Under the pieces are notes generated by a model, which had not been told where the DNA came from, searched no databases, and was given only the letters and a program-made list of their open reading frames with translations. The position numbers and the translations under genes were made by a program. Source: Blepharisma japonicum (lineage: Eukaryota; Ciliophora; Heterotrichea; Heterotrichida; Blepharismidae). Taken from it: a stretch of 64,000 nt of DNA. The stretch lies in assembly GCA_949751835.1 (NCBI GenBank), contig CATKHK010000024.1, positions 124,001-188,000 of the forward strand, written 5' to 3'. Shown piece after piece: positions 54,822-64,000 of the stretch (positions are counted from its first letter, which is position 1; every line of letters starts with the position of its first letter).

Positions 54822-55502
54822 ATGGACAAAATAGAAACTAAAAACAGCAACCTCTCTCTAAGTACTCCAAAAAAATCATTTCTCAAAAATCAACAGAGAC
54901 TGGAAATGATTATTTCTGCTTACGCTCCCAATTCAACTCACCTGCCTCCTATCATAAAAAGTGACAGATATCTTGAACCAAAAACTGGTGCAAAATTGGC
55001 AATCAAAAAGCCAAACCTAGCAAAGCTTGTAAAAGAAGAACCTTTACCTCCATGAATGCAAGACATTGGAATCCGAAGCTTTAATGATGAAAAAGTATCT
55101 CTAATTCAATATGATCTCTTAAGCCAAAAAGAAAAATTGATTTTAAAAAACAGGTGCATGCCCGACAGAATCAAAAGCAAGGTTAAAACAGTCTTTCGAG
55201 CCCAAGAAAAAATCGAGAAAGATAAGAAGCTGAAAAATGTATTCAGAAGAATCCGAAAAATGGACACATACAAGTTTGAAAAAGAAATGAGGAAACTAAA
55301 ATGAATTAATTCTGACCCAGAATTTCAGAAAAGTGAGGGAGATGACATAAAACTAGAAAATATACATTCTCAAAGGGAAATTGGCACTAATATTGCTGAA
55401 AAAGCTGATTTAAACCCTAGTGAAGGGAATTTACTTCACAAAAAGAAAACCAATCATAAAGAAGATATCCATAGTCTCCCAAATACTTCTCCAAGTCAAT
55501 AG
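54822..55502 (+). CDS. basic protein, unrecognised
   Basis: 226 residues with two TGA read as Trp (LPPWMQDIGIR and KLKWINSD), TAG stop. The N-terminus is Ser/Lys-rich; residues 75-165 are highly basic and helical (KKLKNVFRRIRKMDTYKFEK), with conserved-looking PWMQDIGIRSFN before it. The last 60 residues are polar. A strongly basic helix could bind microtubules or nucleic acid. Under the standard code two short unrelated peptides would be predicted. It converges with the small membrane-protein gene, 48 bp apart. Confidence 0.78.
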
Positions 55503-55550
55503 TAATTTTATTAATAAAATAATCAAAAATATGATAAATAAATGCTTAGC

Positions 55551-55970
55551 TTATTTTGATTTGTCTTCTAATTTTAATTTTTCTTCCTCTTCTTCTAGCT
55601 GTTCAACCTGCTCTTTGGTTAAATCCATAGCTGGATAATATTTATCATACATCTTTTTCTTGACCCTGTATTGAGAGTAAAAGTATATGAATGTTGCACT
55701 TTCATTAAGAATAAAGTAAGATGATACGACAATTGGAACTTTCCATATAAACGGCCAGGCATCCATTCCAAATAGCGTAACATTAAAGGGTAGTCAAAAA
55801 GATGCAAATAATGAGACTGGCTGAGATAAAATTGATAGCATGAGTCTTCCGATATTATTGGAGCGGAGCAGCTTTTTTGAATCTTTGTGCTCAAATAAGC
55901 CTGCATAAGTCCAGACAAACTTGTCAACTTTAGTTCACTGTTTGGGAGCTTTGAAAAATTTTAACTTCAT
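55551..55970 (-). CDS. small membrane protein, unrecognised
   Basis: 139 residues with two TGA read as Trp (KQWTKVD and ASFWLPF), TAA stop. Two hydrophobic segments, about 50-70 (SILSQPVSLFASFWLPFNV) and 78-100 (FIWKVPIVVSSYFILNES), with basic residues on both sides and an acidic C-terminal tail (LEEEEEKLKLEDKSK). The standard-code reading would begin only at residue 69. It might be an inner-membrane component of mitochondria or a lineage-specific protein; no family signature seen. Confidence 0.74.
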
Positions 55971-56077
55971 ATTGCACTTATTTGCTTTGTGTAATATATA
56001 ATAAATAATAAAAATGATATGAAGCTGTAATAAATATACTCATAGATTTTAATCTATATTTGGATAATTATTTAATA

Positions 56078-57031
56078 ATGACAGAAAATTTAGTTGTCTT
56101 AGAATCAGATGGGCAAAATCCTAATTGGGATGATGATATGCAGATTGATAATCCTCAAGAGCCTCTTTATTATATCCCATTAACTCATGGGAGGACTCAG
56201 CTACCTTTAAAAGAACGAATTGCTTTGCTGCGACAAGAAATCATTGAAATAGACAAAAAGCTTGATGCTGAAATTGAGCCTGAACGCCATGAAACTCCTC
56301 ACTCTTATATTTCAGAGCTTGCATCGATGACGAGCCACGCAGAATCTTTAATTAGAGGGCAAGGAATTCATATTGAAGGTGATATAGGAATTGAAGGAAA
56401 TCTATCTAGTAAGCTTGGCAAATCGATGATAAAACTTCTAACAGATGAGGAGCAAGCCACTTATCAGCTCACTGCTCCAATTCCTCAGTCTACAATAGAA
56501 GCCCAAGACCGAGAAATAGCAACCCTAGCTAGCATTTCTGCACGAATCTCCAAACTAGAAGAAACCATTGGTCATTGGAGTGCAAGCAATGGCTACTATA
56601 GCATAATTCAAGCTCTTGCATTGATTAAAAAGCGAATTTCTATGCTAAACCCTAAAAAGCTTGAGCAATTGAGTTCACAAGCAGAAGAATTGAATGCAGA
56701 GCTTGATATGGTGAGAAACCAGCTAGAGTTAATGCAGAGTGCTGGTGTTGAGCAGAAGGTAATTGATGATATTTATCCATTTGTTGATGTTTGTGATCAA
56801 GTCATGCCTATTGTTCCTGAAGTTTTAGAGAGATTAGAGTACATCAAAAGAGTTCATGACGAAGGGTCGAGATTTAATGAAAGAATTCAGGAAATCAGGG
56901 ATAGGCAAAGCAGGATCCAAGAAAAATTGAATGAAGTAAATAACGAAGAGCTAAGGGGAGAATGGGAAGCATTTAAGCAAGAAATTGAGGAGTCGTTTGG
57001 TAATTTAGAAATCAAAATAAGGAATATATAA
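56078..57031 (+). CDS. dynamitin-like dynactin subunit (p50, DCTN2)
   Basis: 317 residues, ATG at 56078, TAA stop, no in-frame TGA. Dynactin subunit that links the Arp1 filament shoulder to p150Glued and the dynein motor. The pattern supports it: acidic N-terminal segment, then coiled coil with ASISARISKLEETIG, a spacer, ALALIKKRISMLNPKKLEQL (compare the dynamitin L-x-x-K-x-x-x-L-x-P-x-x-L-x-x-L block) and a long C-terminal coiled coil (ERIQEIRDRQSRIQEKLNEV). Length is shorter than the human protein (about 400). Alternative: another cytoskeletal coiled-coil protein. Confidence 0.7.
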   Translation: MTENLVVLESDGQNPNWDDDMQIDNPQEPLYYIPLTHGRTQLPLKERIALLRQEIIEIDKKLDAEIEPERHETPHSYISELASMTSHAESLIRGQGIHIEGDIGIEGNLSSKLGKSMIKLLTDEEQATYQLTAPIPQSTIEAQDREIATLASISARISKLEETIGHWSASNGYYSIIQALALIKKRISMLNPKKLEQLSSQAEELNAELDMVRNQLELMQSAGVEQKVIDDIYPFVDVCDQVMPIVPEVLERLEYIKRVHDEGSRFNERIQEIRDRQSRIQEKLNEVNNEELRGEWEAFKQEIEESFGNLEIKIRNI

Positions 57032-57119
57032 ACAAAATTAATAGTATTTTGATTTATCATGCAGATTTGCAAAAAATTCTATAAATTTAATTAGATCTAC
57101 ACATAGATCTAGTTTTATT

Positions 57120-58523
57120 TTAAGAAATTAAACTTGAATCTTTTCTCTCATATCTTACACTGCCTGCCTCTTCACTTGGATTTGAAGAATAATAAGAATT
57201 TTCAGTTTTGAATCTGCTTTCTCTTGATTCTGATTCTTTTGATTCAAAGTTTTTTGAATATTCTTTTCGGTAGAAATCTCTCATCTCAGCACTAGGGGTG
57301 TATTCAGTCAATACACTGCTTGAAGACTCAGAAAGTATTTTTAAATCTTGATGGAAGAAATCGTTCATCTCGGAAGAAAGGTCATATTCAGAAATCTCAC
57401 TGCTTTTATACTCAGAAAAGGAATTCTGCAACATCCTTGGATTCGAAGCTTCTGCTTGATAGAGGAAATGAGGACTTTCATTTCTTGAAAAATAACCCCG
57501 CCTTGATTCTGACGGAGATATAGAGTTTCGTTTAGATGCTGAAGGAGTTCGCTTTACAAAATCAGAATAATCCATCACTCAAGCGGCTTGCCTTTTTAAA
57601 CCAACTTGCTTTAGATCCTTTTGAGATTTTGAGTCAAAATGGACATTAGTATCTTGATTTGAGCTTTTAGAAGATTTTAAATTAGCTTCACTTGATTTAT
57701 CTGCATACTTAATTAATTTTTTATTCCGGGTCATGTCTTTAGTCACTTGGTTTCTTGATAATATTTTTCGACTCTTTTGCTTTAAGATGGTAGAAGAATT
57801 TTTTATTTCACAATGATCAGTCTTGACAGTTTTCATTTTTTTAGATTTATTAAAATGAGATGGCTTTTTTTGAATAATATTAGCAGAAATTTCTTTATTT
57901 TGTTCATCTGCTGAAGTTTGCTTAGGCCACCAAATAGGATAAATAGATTTTTTTATTTCATTCCCATTCGATTTTTCGTAATCATCATTTTCTTTGAAAA
58001 CTTCTTCAAGTTTATGAGTTCTTGATAATGGTAATGGAGCATCGCTAAAGATCGCACATTTTTTTGTTGCAGGTGTTTTATTTTCTCTCATATTTTCTAT
58101 AATTTTTTTAGTTTCCCCTGACTTTCAGCATTCCTGGGTTTTATTTAAAAGATTTTTTGACGGCGCAGAAGACCATCTAGTTTTTTGCTTAAGCCCTGAG
58201 TTTTCTTTTGTCACGTTCACGGGCTCCTCATCTTTATTTTTTTGCAAATCAGATTCCATTCTGATAATATCTTCTTTTATTTGGCTAAGTTTTTTTTTTA
58301 AACTTGGAAATGCTTGCTCGAGGGAAAAAATCATCCCTGCTTTTCTTACAATATCTTGAAGGTAGCTGAGAGGAGGTGGGCTTTGATGGCTTGATCTCAG
58401 TGCATAAATGCTATATAAGGTTAAATCTAAAATTAGTTCTGGCCAATCTTCTTGTCGATAACATTCAAAAAAGTAATTTATTTGTGGAACTTCTACAAGC
58501 TTCTCAATCAAATCTTGATTCAT
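57120..58523 (-). CDS. helical N-terminus plus long disordered tail, unrecognised
   Basis: 467 residues with two TGA read as Trp joining what a standard reading shows as three genes; TAA stop. The start is the ATG giving MNQDLIEKLVE; 46 further upstream codons are open but overlap the start of the divergent zinc-finger gene. Residues 1-85 look folded (VEVPQINYFFECYRQEDWPE; LILDLTLYSIYALRSS), 90-125 is coiled coil, the rest is Ser/Lys-rich. Near the C-terminus a motif occurs twice: EYDLSSEMNDFFHQD and EYTPSAEMRDFYRKE. No named family. Confidence 0.78.
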
Positions 58524-58596
58524 ATTTACTTTGGCATTTAAATGAAAAGCTGATTTCCATAGTTTCTTGGGAGAAGATCTTATAAAAGATACATTG

Positions 58597-59196
58597 ATGA
58601 TGAACAATCCAGAGCAAACAACTTCACAAGAAGAGGAGTCTGTAGAGAACCAAGAGCTCAAGTTTGAGCACTATATCTCAATTGAAAAAGACATAAATAA
58701 AGATAGCAATCCTCGCTTTTGCTGCATGGCCCATGAAGCACTCTATGCTGAAGATTTTCACAGTGATGAAGAAGATATAGGATTCGTCCTAGATAAAAGC
58801 CCAGTCCACGAAATCTACTTTTATGACAGGATACCTGAAGGCATCAAGCGGGAAATGGCTCAAATGAAAAATCGAAATGAAATTGCAACCCAGTGCGACA
58901 CAGACACTCCTGTATCTCTTGCTTACATTAGTTCGCTGCCAGCTTATGGAAATCCAGATGATAGAATCTTATCTGCAAGGTATCAGCCTAGCTCTTTGTC
59001 TCATATACCTGTTATGTATTTGCCGTCAGAATTGCCAGATTTGCCAGATGACGACATTCAGCATACTTTTTTGTGCAAATGTTGCAAGAAAGAGTTTAAA
59101 TCGGGGCAAGCATTAGGAGGGCATGTTTCAAGAGCTCATCCTGGGTTTGTTGAAGAGCAAGCTCGAAAATTGCGAGAGGCAAGTAACCAGAGATAA
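58597..59196 (+). CDS. single C2H2 zinc-finger protein with QALGGH motif
   Basis: 199 residues, ATG at 58597 (a second ATG follows immediately), TAA stop. Near the C-terminus (about 169-191) one C2H2 finger reads FLCKCCKKEFKSGQALGGH followed by VSRAH. QALGGH is the signature of plant EPF/SUPERMAN-type fingers, in which the invariant residues contact DNA. The N-terminal 150 residues are acidic, with a conserved-looking segment around EIYFYDRIPEGIKREMA. A single-finger protein of this type may bind DNA as a short site or act as a protein-binding finger. Head-to-head with the gene at 57120-58523. Confidence 0.85.
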   Translation: MMNNPEQTTSQEEESVENQELKFEHYISIEKDINKDSNPRFCCMAHEALYAEDFHSDEEDIGFVLDKSPVHEIYFYDRIPEGIKREMAQMKNRNEIATQCDTDTPVSLAYISSLPAYGNPDDRILSARYQPSSLSHIPVMYLPSELPDLPDDDIQHTFLCKCCKKEFKSGQALGGHVSRAHPGFVEEQARKLREASNQR

Positions 59197-59340
59197 TAAA
59201 TGATAGATACTGCATAAGTTCGTATAAATTATAAGTAATAGTTAGATTAATTTATAGTTTTACTTTAGCTTTATTACTTATATTTAATTCTAATAGTAAT
59301 TTTTTATTTCAAAGTGTAAGGATACACAGAGTAAATTTAA

Positions 59341-60927
59341 TTACGCAATTTCACCATTAATCCTCTTCCTGATTCCTAATCACTTAATTTGTAGGTCTCC
59401 TTCATTTATTTGGCTCTCATCTTTATTTGTATAACTTTCTTCGTTTTCTTCGAAAATTGACTTAAATAGATCACTATATTTTTCATTTTCTCTAAATAGC
59501 AAAGGGGTATCACTTTTTTCCTGAATTACAGAGCTATTCATAGTTGGCAGCACTTTTTCTCTGAAAGTATTTACTGGCTTAGTTTCTATAACTGTCACGT
59601 GAGGCTCAGGAACACAAAACAGTTCGCATAGAACTCTTTCAGGTTTCCATGGCTCGATAGTCCGGTCACTCCACTTTGGAATATTCTTTTTTGGCCCATT
59701 TTCACCTTTTTTACTTTCTTGCTGCTTTTTTCATTGTTCATATAATTTTAAGAATTCTTCTTTTTCTTGTCTTATTTGAGACGCGGTCATTAGTCTAGCT
59801 GGAGCAATCCCTCCAACTTCTAGTCCTTCCATATTACAAATGAATGCATAATATCGATCTTGCTTCACCTTATCATCTTTAAATGGGAGATCCTGCTTAT
59901 TTATATGTGCAGACCTTTCTGTTAAGTCTGAGCTTTTAACGAAGCTCTTCGTTTTAATTTTTTCACGGTCAGATTCACTAAGCCGATTAGCAAATAAAGG
60001 TTCTTTCTTCTTTTGTTCTTCAATAATAGATTCTCGCTTTTCTGGATCCAATTTCTGTGCAGGAAATGTTCGATAAGATTGGAAATTCAAAAGAAACCTA
60101 ATTGGGTTGTAGTTAGCAGGGAGTGCTGGAGGCTTGAATCTAAGTGAAAAGTACATTTTAGAAGGTTTTAAAGTTGTAGATAGTACAAATCCAGGCACTT
60201 CTCCTTTTAATTTTTGATTTTTATTGCTTTCTTTTTTTTCCTTAACCGATATTTCATAGTCAGGCTCAAAAAAGGAATCTACATAAACTTTACAGTCATT
60301 TTCCTCATAGATATCGTTTGAGACTTTGAATAGGCTTTTTACTTTATCATTGCCTCTATTTTTGGGGTTTTTTGGTTCTTGTGTATTTTCTTCCAATTGA
60401 AGCTTACTAGAATCAAATCCAAGCCCAAACCAATCCAGCTTTGGATTTTCCTGCTGAGTTTCGACATCAGCCATTTCTTCAGGAGGTAATGTTGGCCCAT
60501 AACATTTTCTTTTAGTATCAGGCTCTTCGACTTTTTTCATCATGCTATACAACTTATTCCCAATCCCTTCATTTTTCGTTTCTGCTTTATCGCCTTCTAG
60601 ATTGCCTTCCTTTTCTTGCGCTTCCAATGTTTTTCCCAAATCAAATTCTCCTAAATCTTCCTCATCCATAAAATCAGTGATCTGTTGCTTCACTTGATTC
60701 CTATTTTTTCTGCTTGATACAAACTGCGCAGGCTGAAATCCAAACTCGCTTCCGCAAGTATTATTATATCCAGCTGAGAATCCTCCTGTAAAAGCTCCAT
60801 GAAATTTCCTTTTCCCAGTTCTCTCATCAGCTACTTTTTGCTCCCAAGGATAAAGGCCTCTTCCAGTCAGCGTGGTTTCTTTGTCATCCTCAAACCCTGT
60901 GCCAATTCTCTTAATTTTCTTTTTCAT
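59341..60927 (-). CDS. GPATCH1/TOUGH-like splicing factor
   Basis: 528 residues with two TGA read as Trp, TAA stop. Matches the conserved N-terminal domain (DUF1604) of GPATCH1/TGH: GRGLYPWEQKVADE, RKFHGAFTGGFSAGY followed by NNTCGSEFGFQP, then FVSSRKNRN, DFMDEEDLGEF and the partially preserved G-patch surroundings (GIGNKLYSMM). The central SURP-like PAY-type region ends near MEGLEVGGIAPARLMTASQ. Family members associate with spliceosome C-complex helicases and 3' splice-site choice, which is of interest in a genome with 15-nt introns. The 125-residue C-terminus is poorly conserved. CEP164 lies 26 bp upstream in the same direction. Confidence 0.88.
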
Positions 60928-60953
60928 ATAATTTATAAATTCTATTATTTAGC

Positions 60954-62939
60954 TTAATACATATAAGCGCCGGAAGTTCTTTTTCCCATATTCAGCCAGC
61001 TGTTATGAGAAAATTGATCGCTATAAGGCTGATCATACCGAAGAGGATTTTTAAAAAAAGAGTCATCACGCTTTGGGTCTCTTGATACAGGGCTGATATC
61101 TCTTGATAAATTCCAGCTTTCGTCCTTGTCAGCTCTTCACTCGTCCATAAGCTTGTCCTCATCACTAAGTTCAATATCTCTTACTCTGCCTCTGTTTTGA
61201 GGATTCAGTAATGGATTTGTGCTTATTATTTTTGGTCTTTCTTCAAAATCTGAAATAAAGCGCGAATTGGGGTCAGCAATTCTTTTAAGTTCTCGCAGTT
61301 CTCTTTCAAGCCTTTCAATTCTTTCAGGACTGTTTTCTTTTAGCTTGTCTACTTGTTGTTCTTTTATGTTCAATTCTCTTCTTAATTCATTGATTTTAGC
61401 ATTTGCTGCAAGTGATTCATCTTGCCTATCAATCTGACTGCGGACATTATCAATGCTGTCTTTATAATGACTGATTTCGTCTTGTATTGATGAGATTTCA
61501 TTATCTCTATAAATCAGCCTGCTTTTGGTATCAGCAAGCTCACCCTGGAGTTTTTGGATTTTCACTTCAAGATCTGAATAGTCTTTAACAGTAGCCTGCT
61601 TAGATTGCAGCTTTCTCCTTTTTTCTGAATATTCTGATTCAAGCCGCTCTTTATCTCTATCCAATTTTGAAGAGAATTCTTTGTCAATAGCAAGCATTTC
61701 TTCCCTTTTGAGAATTTCGTATTTCTTGGTCAAATCATCAAGAACTCTGATTCTTTCAATTTCAAAGAGCTCTTCATCTAAGCTTCCTGTTTCTTCTTTA
61801 TCAACCATTTCTCTAAGTTTTTTGATTTCTTCGTCATGCTGATATTGAAGGTTTTTCTTTTCTCTTGATAACTTGGCTTCATATTCTAATTTAATATCAT
61901 TTATTTTTTCGTGTAAACTTTCTTGGTTTCCCTTATTTCTAGCACTCAGCTGAGCTCGAGAAATTTGATATTCATGCTCTTTTTTGAGTTCTAGTAATTT
62001 TTCTTGAGCAATTTCATTTAGTCTTCTTTCTTCTCTTTTAAGCTCTTCTTCTAAATCTTCTTGCAGTGTTGCAAGTTTTTTCCTGTATCTTTCTTGAAGC
62101 TCTTTTTGCTCATCAATTTGCTTAATAAGTTTTTTCTTTTCGGATTCCATTTTAATTTTGGCATTGTCAATTTCCACAGCTAATCTTCTTTTTTCATCCT
62201 CTCTAAAAGCTTCAAGCTCGGTTTGAATTTTATTATTTTGTTTTGTTTTTTCATCTTCAACCATTTTAGCATTTTCTTCTTTAATTTCTCTTAATTTAGT
62301 TTCAATTCTTTTTTCAATTTCTTTTCTCTCATTTTCTTCAGCTTCCGCTAGCTCTTTTTGCCATAACTCGACTTTCTTTTTAAGTTCCCTTTCAAACTGG
62401 TCTTTACAATGCTTTATTTCTAGTTCTTTCTGCTTTTGCAGATCTTTGATTTGATTTTGCAGTTCATTTTCAAATCTTTCTTTATGGTGTATTTTCTGTT
62501 CTTTTAAGTTTTTTTCTAATTGAGTTATGGCTAATAAAGGGTCTGTTGGTTTATCAAGCCCCACTGGACTTTTACTAATAGGTTTATTATTTACCGAGTT
62601 TCCTGAATTTTTTGGTTTTGGCTCTTTATTACTGTTTTTGATTGAAGATCTGGCTTTTTCCTTTTCTTTTATAAATAATTCTTTATAATATTTGTCGCAT
62701 GGATGCTCCCACACGCTTTCTCCACTTTCAAAGTTGAAAAAGTAAATTTCTCCGTCTTTTGTTTGGCATGGTTTTCATGGATCTGGAAGCGGTGCTTTTA
62801 TTCCTTCTCTAGCAATATAAAGAAATTGCTCATCTTCAGGAAGTTTCATGCCTATCCATTGTGCATAATCTCTTACTTCTTCTTCAGTTGGCTCATAAGC
62901 GTCATCTATTTCTTCTTCAAGAAGGATGCTGTCTGACAT
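60954..62939 (-). CDS. CEP164: CEP164 basal-body distal-appendage protein
   Basis: 661 residues with two TGA read as Trp, TAA stop. The N-terminal 90 residues align with CEP164 across their length: YEPTEEEVRDYAQWIGM, REGIKAPLPDPWKPCQ and IYFFNFESGESVWEHP with HPCDKYYKELF at the end. The WW domain (about 50-82) has Trp55 (a TGA codon) and Trp77. Residues 110-525 are Lys/Glu-rich coiled coil in three blocks. CEP164 recruits TTBK2 and vesicles to the distal appendages at the start of ciliogenesis. The C-terminal 130 residues are polar with a short motif PLRYDQPYSDQF. A standard-code reading would lose the whole WW domain. Confidence 0.95.
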
Positions 62940-63512
62940 TTAAATTTTAATTCAAACATTAGATAATTAACTATTTGGAAGAAATCTGAAATTTATCGGA
63001 TAAGAGACAAATTAATCTCATTTTATAAGTAACAAGTTTTGACTTTGATTAAGGCTCTCTAAAATCATATTTTATTAAGATTAAACTTTGAGTATTTACA
63101 AGTATTTTCGTTTTGATAATTTATTTTACGACTTCTTTCTTTTTCTTTTCTCAATGTAAACAATCTTTGGAACACTTTTCAAATGTCATATGTATGCTCC
63201 TACACGCTTTCTCAATTTTTTAAACCTTACATTTTTTTTGTTGCATGATTTTAATTGTTCTGAAAACCTTATTTTAATGCCTTCCCAACAGTATAAAAAA
63301 ATTACTAATCTTCAGGAAATTTCATGCTGGCTATTCTGCGTATTCTCTCACTATTCCTAGATTGACTCCCATTCTTCGAAGTTGTTACAGATTATTTGAC
63401 ATTTTGTTTAATCTAAAATGGATAAGCCCATAATGTATAATATTGAAAAAACATTTAAAAAATTCAATTAGCTATAAACAATATTATTTAATACTGATTT
63501 CCTTTTGACTAA
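62940..63512. other. intergenic region holding the CEP164 5' remnant
   Basis: 573 bp between CEP164 and the last gene, AT-rich apart from the pseudogene at about 63130-63410 listed below. No other feature. Confidence 0.55.
63130..63410 (-). pseudogene. decayed partial duplicate of the CEP164 5' end
   Basis: On the minus strand, a former ATG at 63402-63404 is followed by about 270 bp similar to the first 90 codons of CEP164 (62,650-62,939). Blocks with near identity: gaaagcgtgtaggagcat (pseudo) versus gaaagcgtgtgggagcat, and atgaaatttcctgaagat versus atgaaacttcctgaagat. The copy is shorter (deletion after the start) and has in-frame TAA and TAG codons, including the TGG of the second WW Trp changed to TAG. 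It is not a gene now. It lies immediately upstream of CEP164 in the same orientation, so it arose by tandem duplication. Confidence 0.85.
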
Positions 63513-64000
63513 TTATGGCTCTTCAGAGTCATATTCCATTTCAAACTCAAGTCCAACAATAGGCACATCTTCAATTTCGATGCCAGTTCTTTTTCTTTCT
63601 TCTGATCTGCACTCCTCAATGCTTTCGAGTAGCTTATCAAAAGGACTTGGCTTATAAATTTGCACCTTATCAAGTGAAATATCATCCGAATAAAGCCTTG
63701 CCCTAGTCCTTTTAGGGCTTATCATTTTGTCTTCATAGTCAATGCTCCGATTTAATTTTGATTTTCTTGAAGAAACCCTTTCATTTAAGTCCTGATCTTG
63801 TATTGAAATGCTATGAATTACTTTTGGCATAAATTCACGGCTTCTACTATCTTGCTGATGGACAACCCTATTTATATTTTTATCAATTCTTATGTTAGGA
63901 GTAGGTGTGAAATTTTCTGGGAGATCAATAGAACAGAATTTCTTAAGTTTTTCAATGGTTTTTGTCCTTTCTCTCATATTGCGTCTTCTTTTAAGCTTTT
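63513..64000 (-). CDS. charged protein, unrecognised (runs to the window edge)
   Basis: At least 154 residues, TAA stop at 63513-63515; the ATG at 63975-63977 is possible, but the frame stays open to the edge (KLKRRRN upstream), so the start may lie outside the window. Composition is Lys/Arg/Glu/Ser-rich with short segments such as DLPENFTPTPNIRI and an acidic end (GLEFEMEYDSEEP). No membrane segment, domain or family recognised. Partial as seen here. Confidence 0.65.
   Translation of the reverse strand, partial: KLKRRRNMRERTKTIEKLKKFCSIDLPENFTPTPNIRIDKNINRVVHQQDSRSREFMPKVIHSISIQDQDLNERVSSRKSKLNRSIDYEDKMISPKRTRARLYSDDISLDKVQIYKPSPFDKLLESIEECRSEERKRTGIEIEDVPIVGLEFEMEYDSEEP

Noticed and set aside
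1-64000. Telomeric repeats, transposons, CRISPR arrays or germline-limited elements
   Set aside because: No tandem C4A2/C4A4-type repeats, transposase-like frames or spaced direct repeats were seen.

Overview
The window looks like a stretch of the somatic (macronuclear) genome of a heterotrich ciliate, most likely Blepharisma. Three things visible in the sequence support this. (1) TGA is read as tryptophan: nearly every long gene contains in-frame TGA, often at positions where the family has an invariant Trp (MYB repeats, WW domain, kinase DIWS and SLPW motifs), while genes end only at TAA (most) or TAG. (2) Six introns could be located, five of 15 nt and one of 16 nt, all GTA...AG with an A at position 10. 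(3) The DNA is AT-rich and densely packed, with gaps of 8 to about 750 bp. A standard-code reading breaks many genes into pieces; the coordinates here come from re-reading with TGA=Trp and removing the tiny introns. Stentor shares the tiny introns but uses the standard code, so Blepharisma fits best.

Layout. 1-5,010: possible tail of an upstream gene, then secreted acid lipase, casein kinase 1, GSK3 and a small CCT-motif protein, all leftward. 5,757-9,048: a four-helix membrane protein, a tandem pair of Cys-rich membrane proteins with Pro/Tyr-rich tails, and a thioredoxin-fold protein. 9,343-22,386: SPRY protein, calcineurin B, coiled-coil protein, GLRX3/PICOT, a CAMK-like kinase, five unrecognised basic or small proteins, and an SCP/FCP1-type phosphatase. 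23,025-35,748: C2H2 protein, large EF-hand protein, and three paralogous multi-pass membrane proteins, the third separated from the other two by a leftward IFT121/WDR35 gene. 36,058-44,535: CIA2, coiled-coil and membrane proteins, two calcium-sensor-like proteins, a DFD-motif kinase and a coiled-coil protein. 45,169-53,228: R2R3 MYB, OST3/6, DODA-type dioxygenase, an 1,157-residue coiled-coil protein, a Cys-rich secreted protein and an axonemal-type thioredoxin. 53,822-64,000: CFAP97/Hemingway, dynamitin, a QALGGH zinc finger, GPATCH1, CEP164 and a decayed duplicate of the CEP164 5' end.

The recognisable genes are mostly eukaryotic housekeeping and cilium functions: IFT-A (IFT121), basal-body distal appendages (CEP164), axoneme (CFAP97, thioredoxin), dynactin, Ca2+ signalling (calcineurin B, EF-hand proteins), protein kinases, Fe-S biogenesis (CIA2, GLRX3), N-glycosylation (OST3/6) and splicing (GPATCH1). 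I see no operons, tRNA or rRNA genes, transposons, CRISPR arrays or telomeric repeats. The least explained items are the three-member multi-pass membrane family, the tandem Cys-rich membrane pair, plant-like DNA-binding motifs (CCT, QALGGH), and the CEP164 pseudogene fragment.
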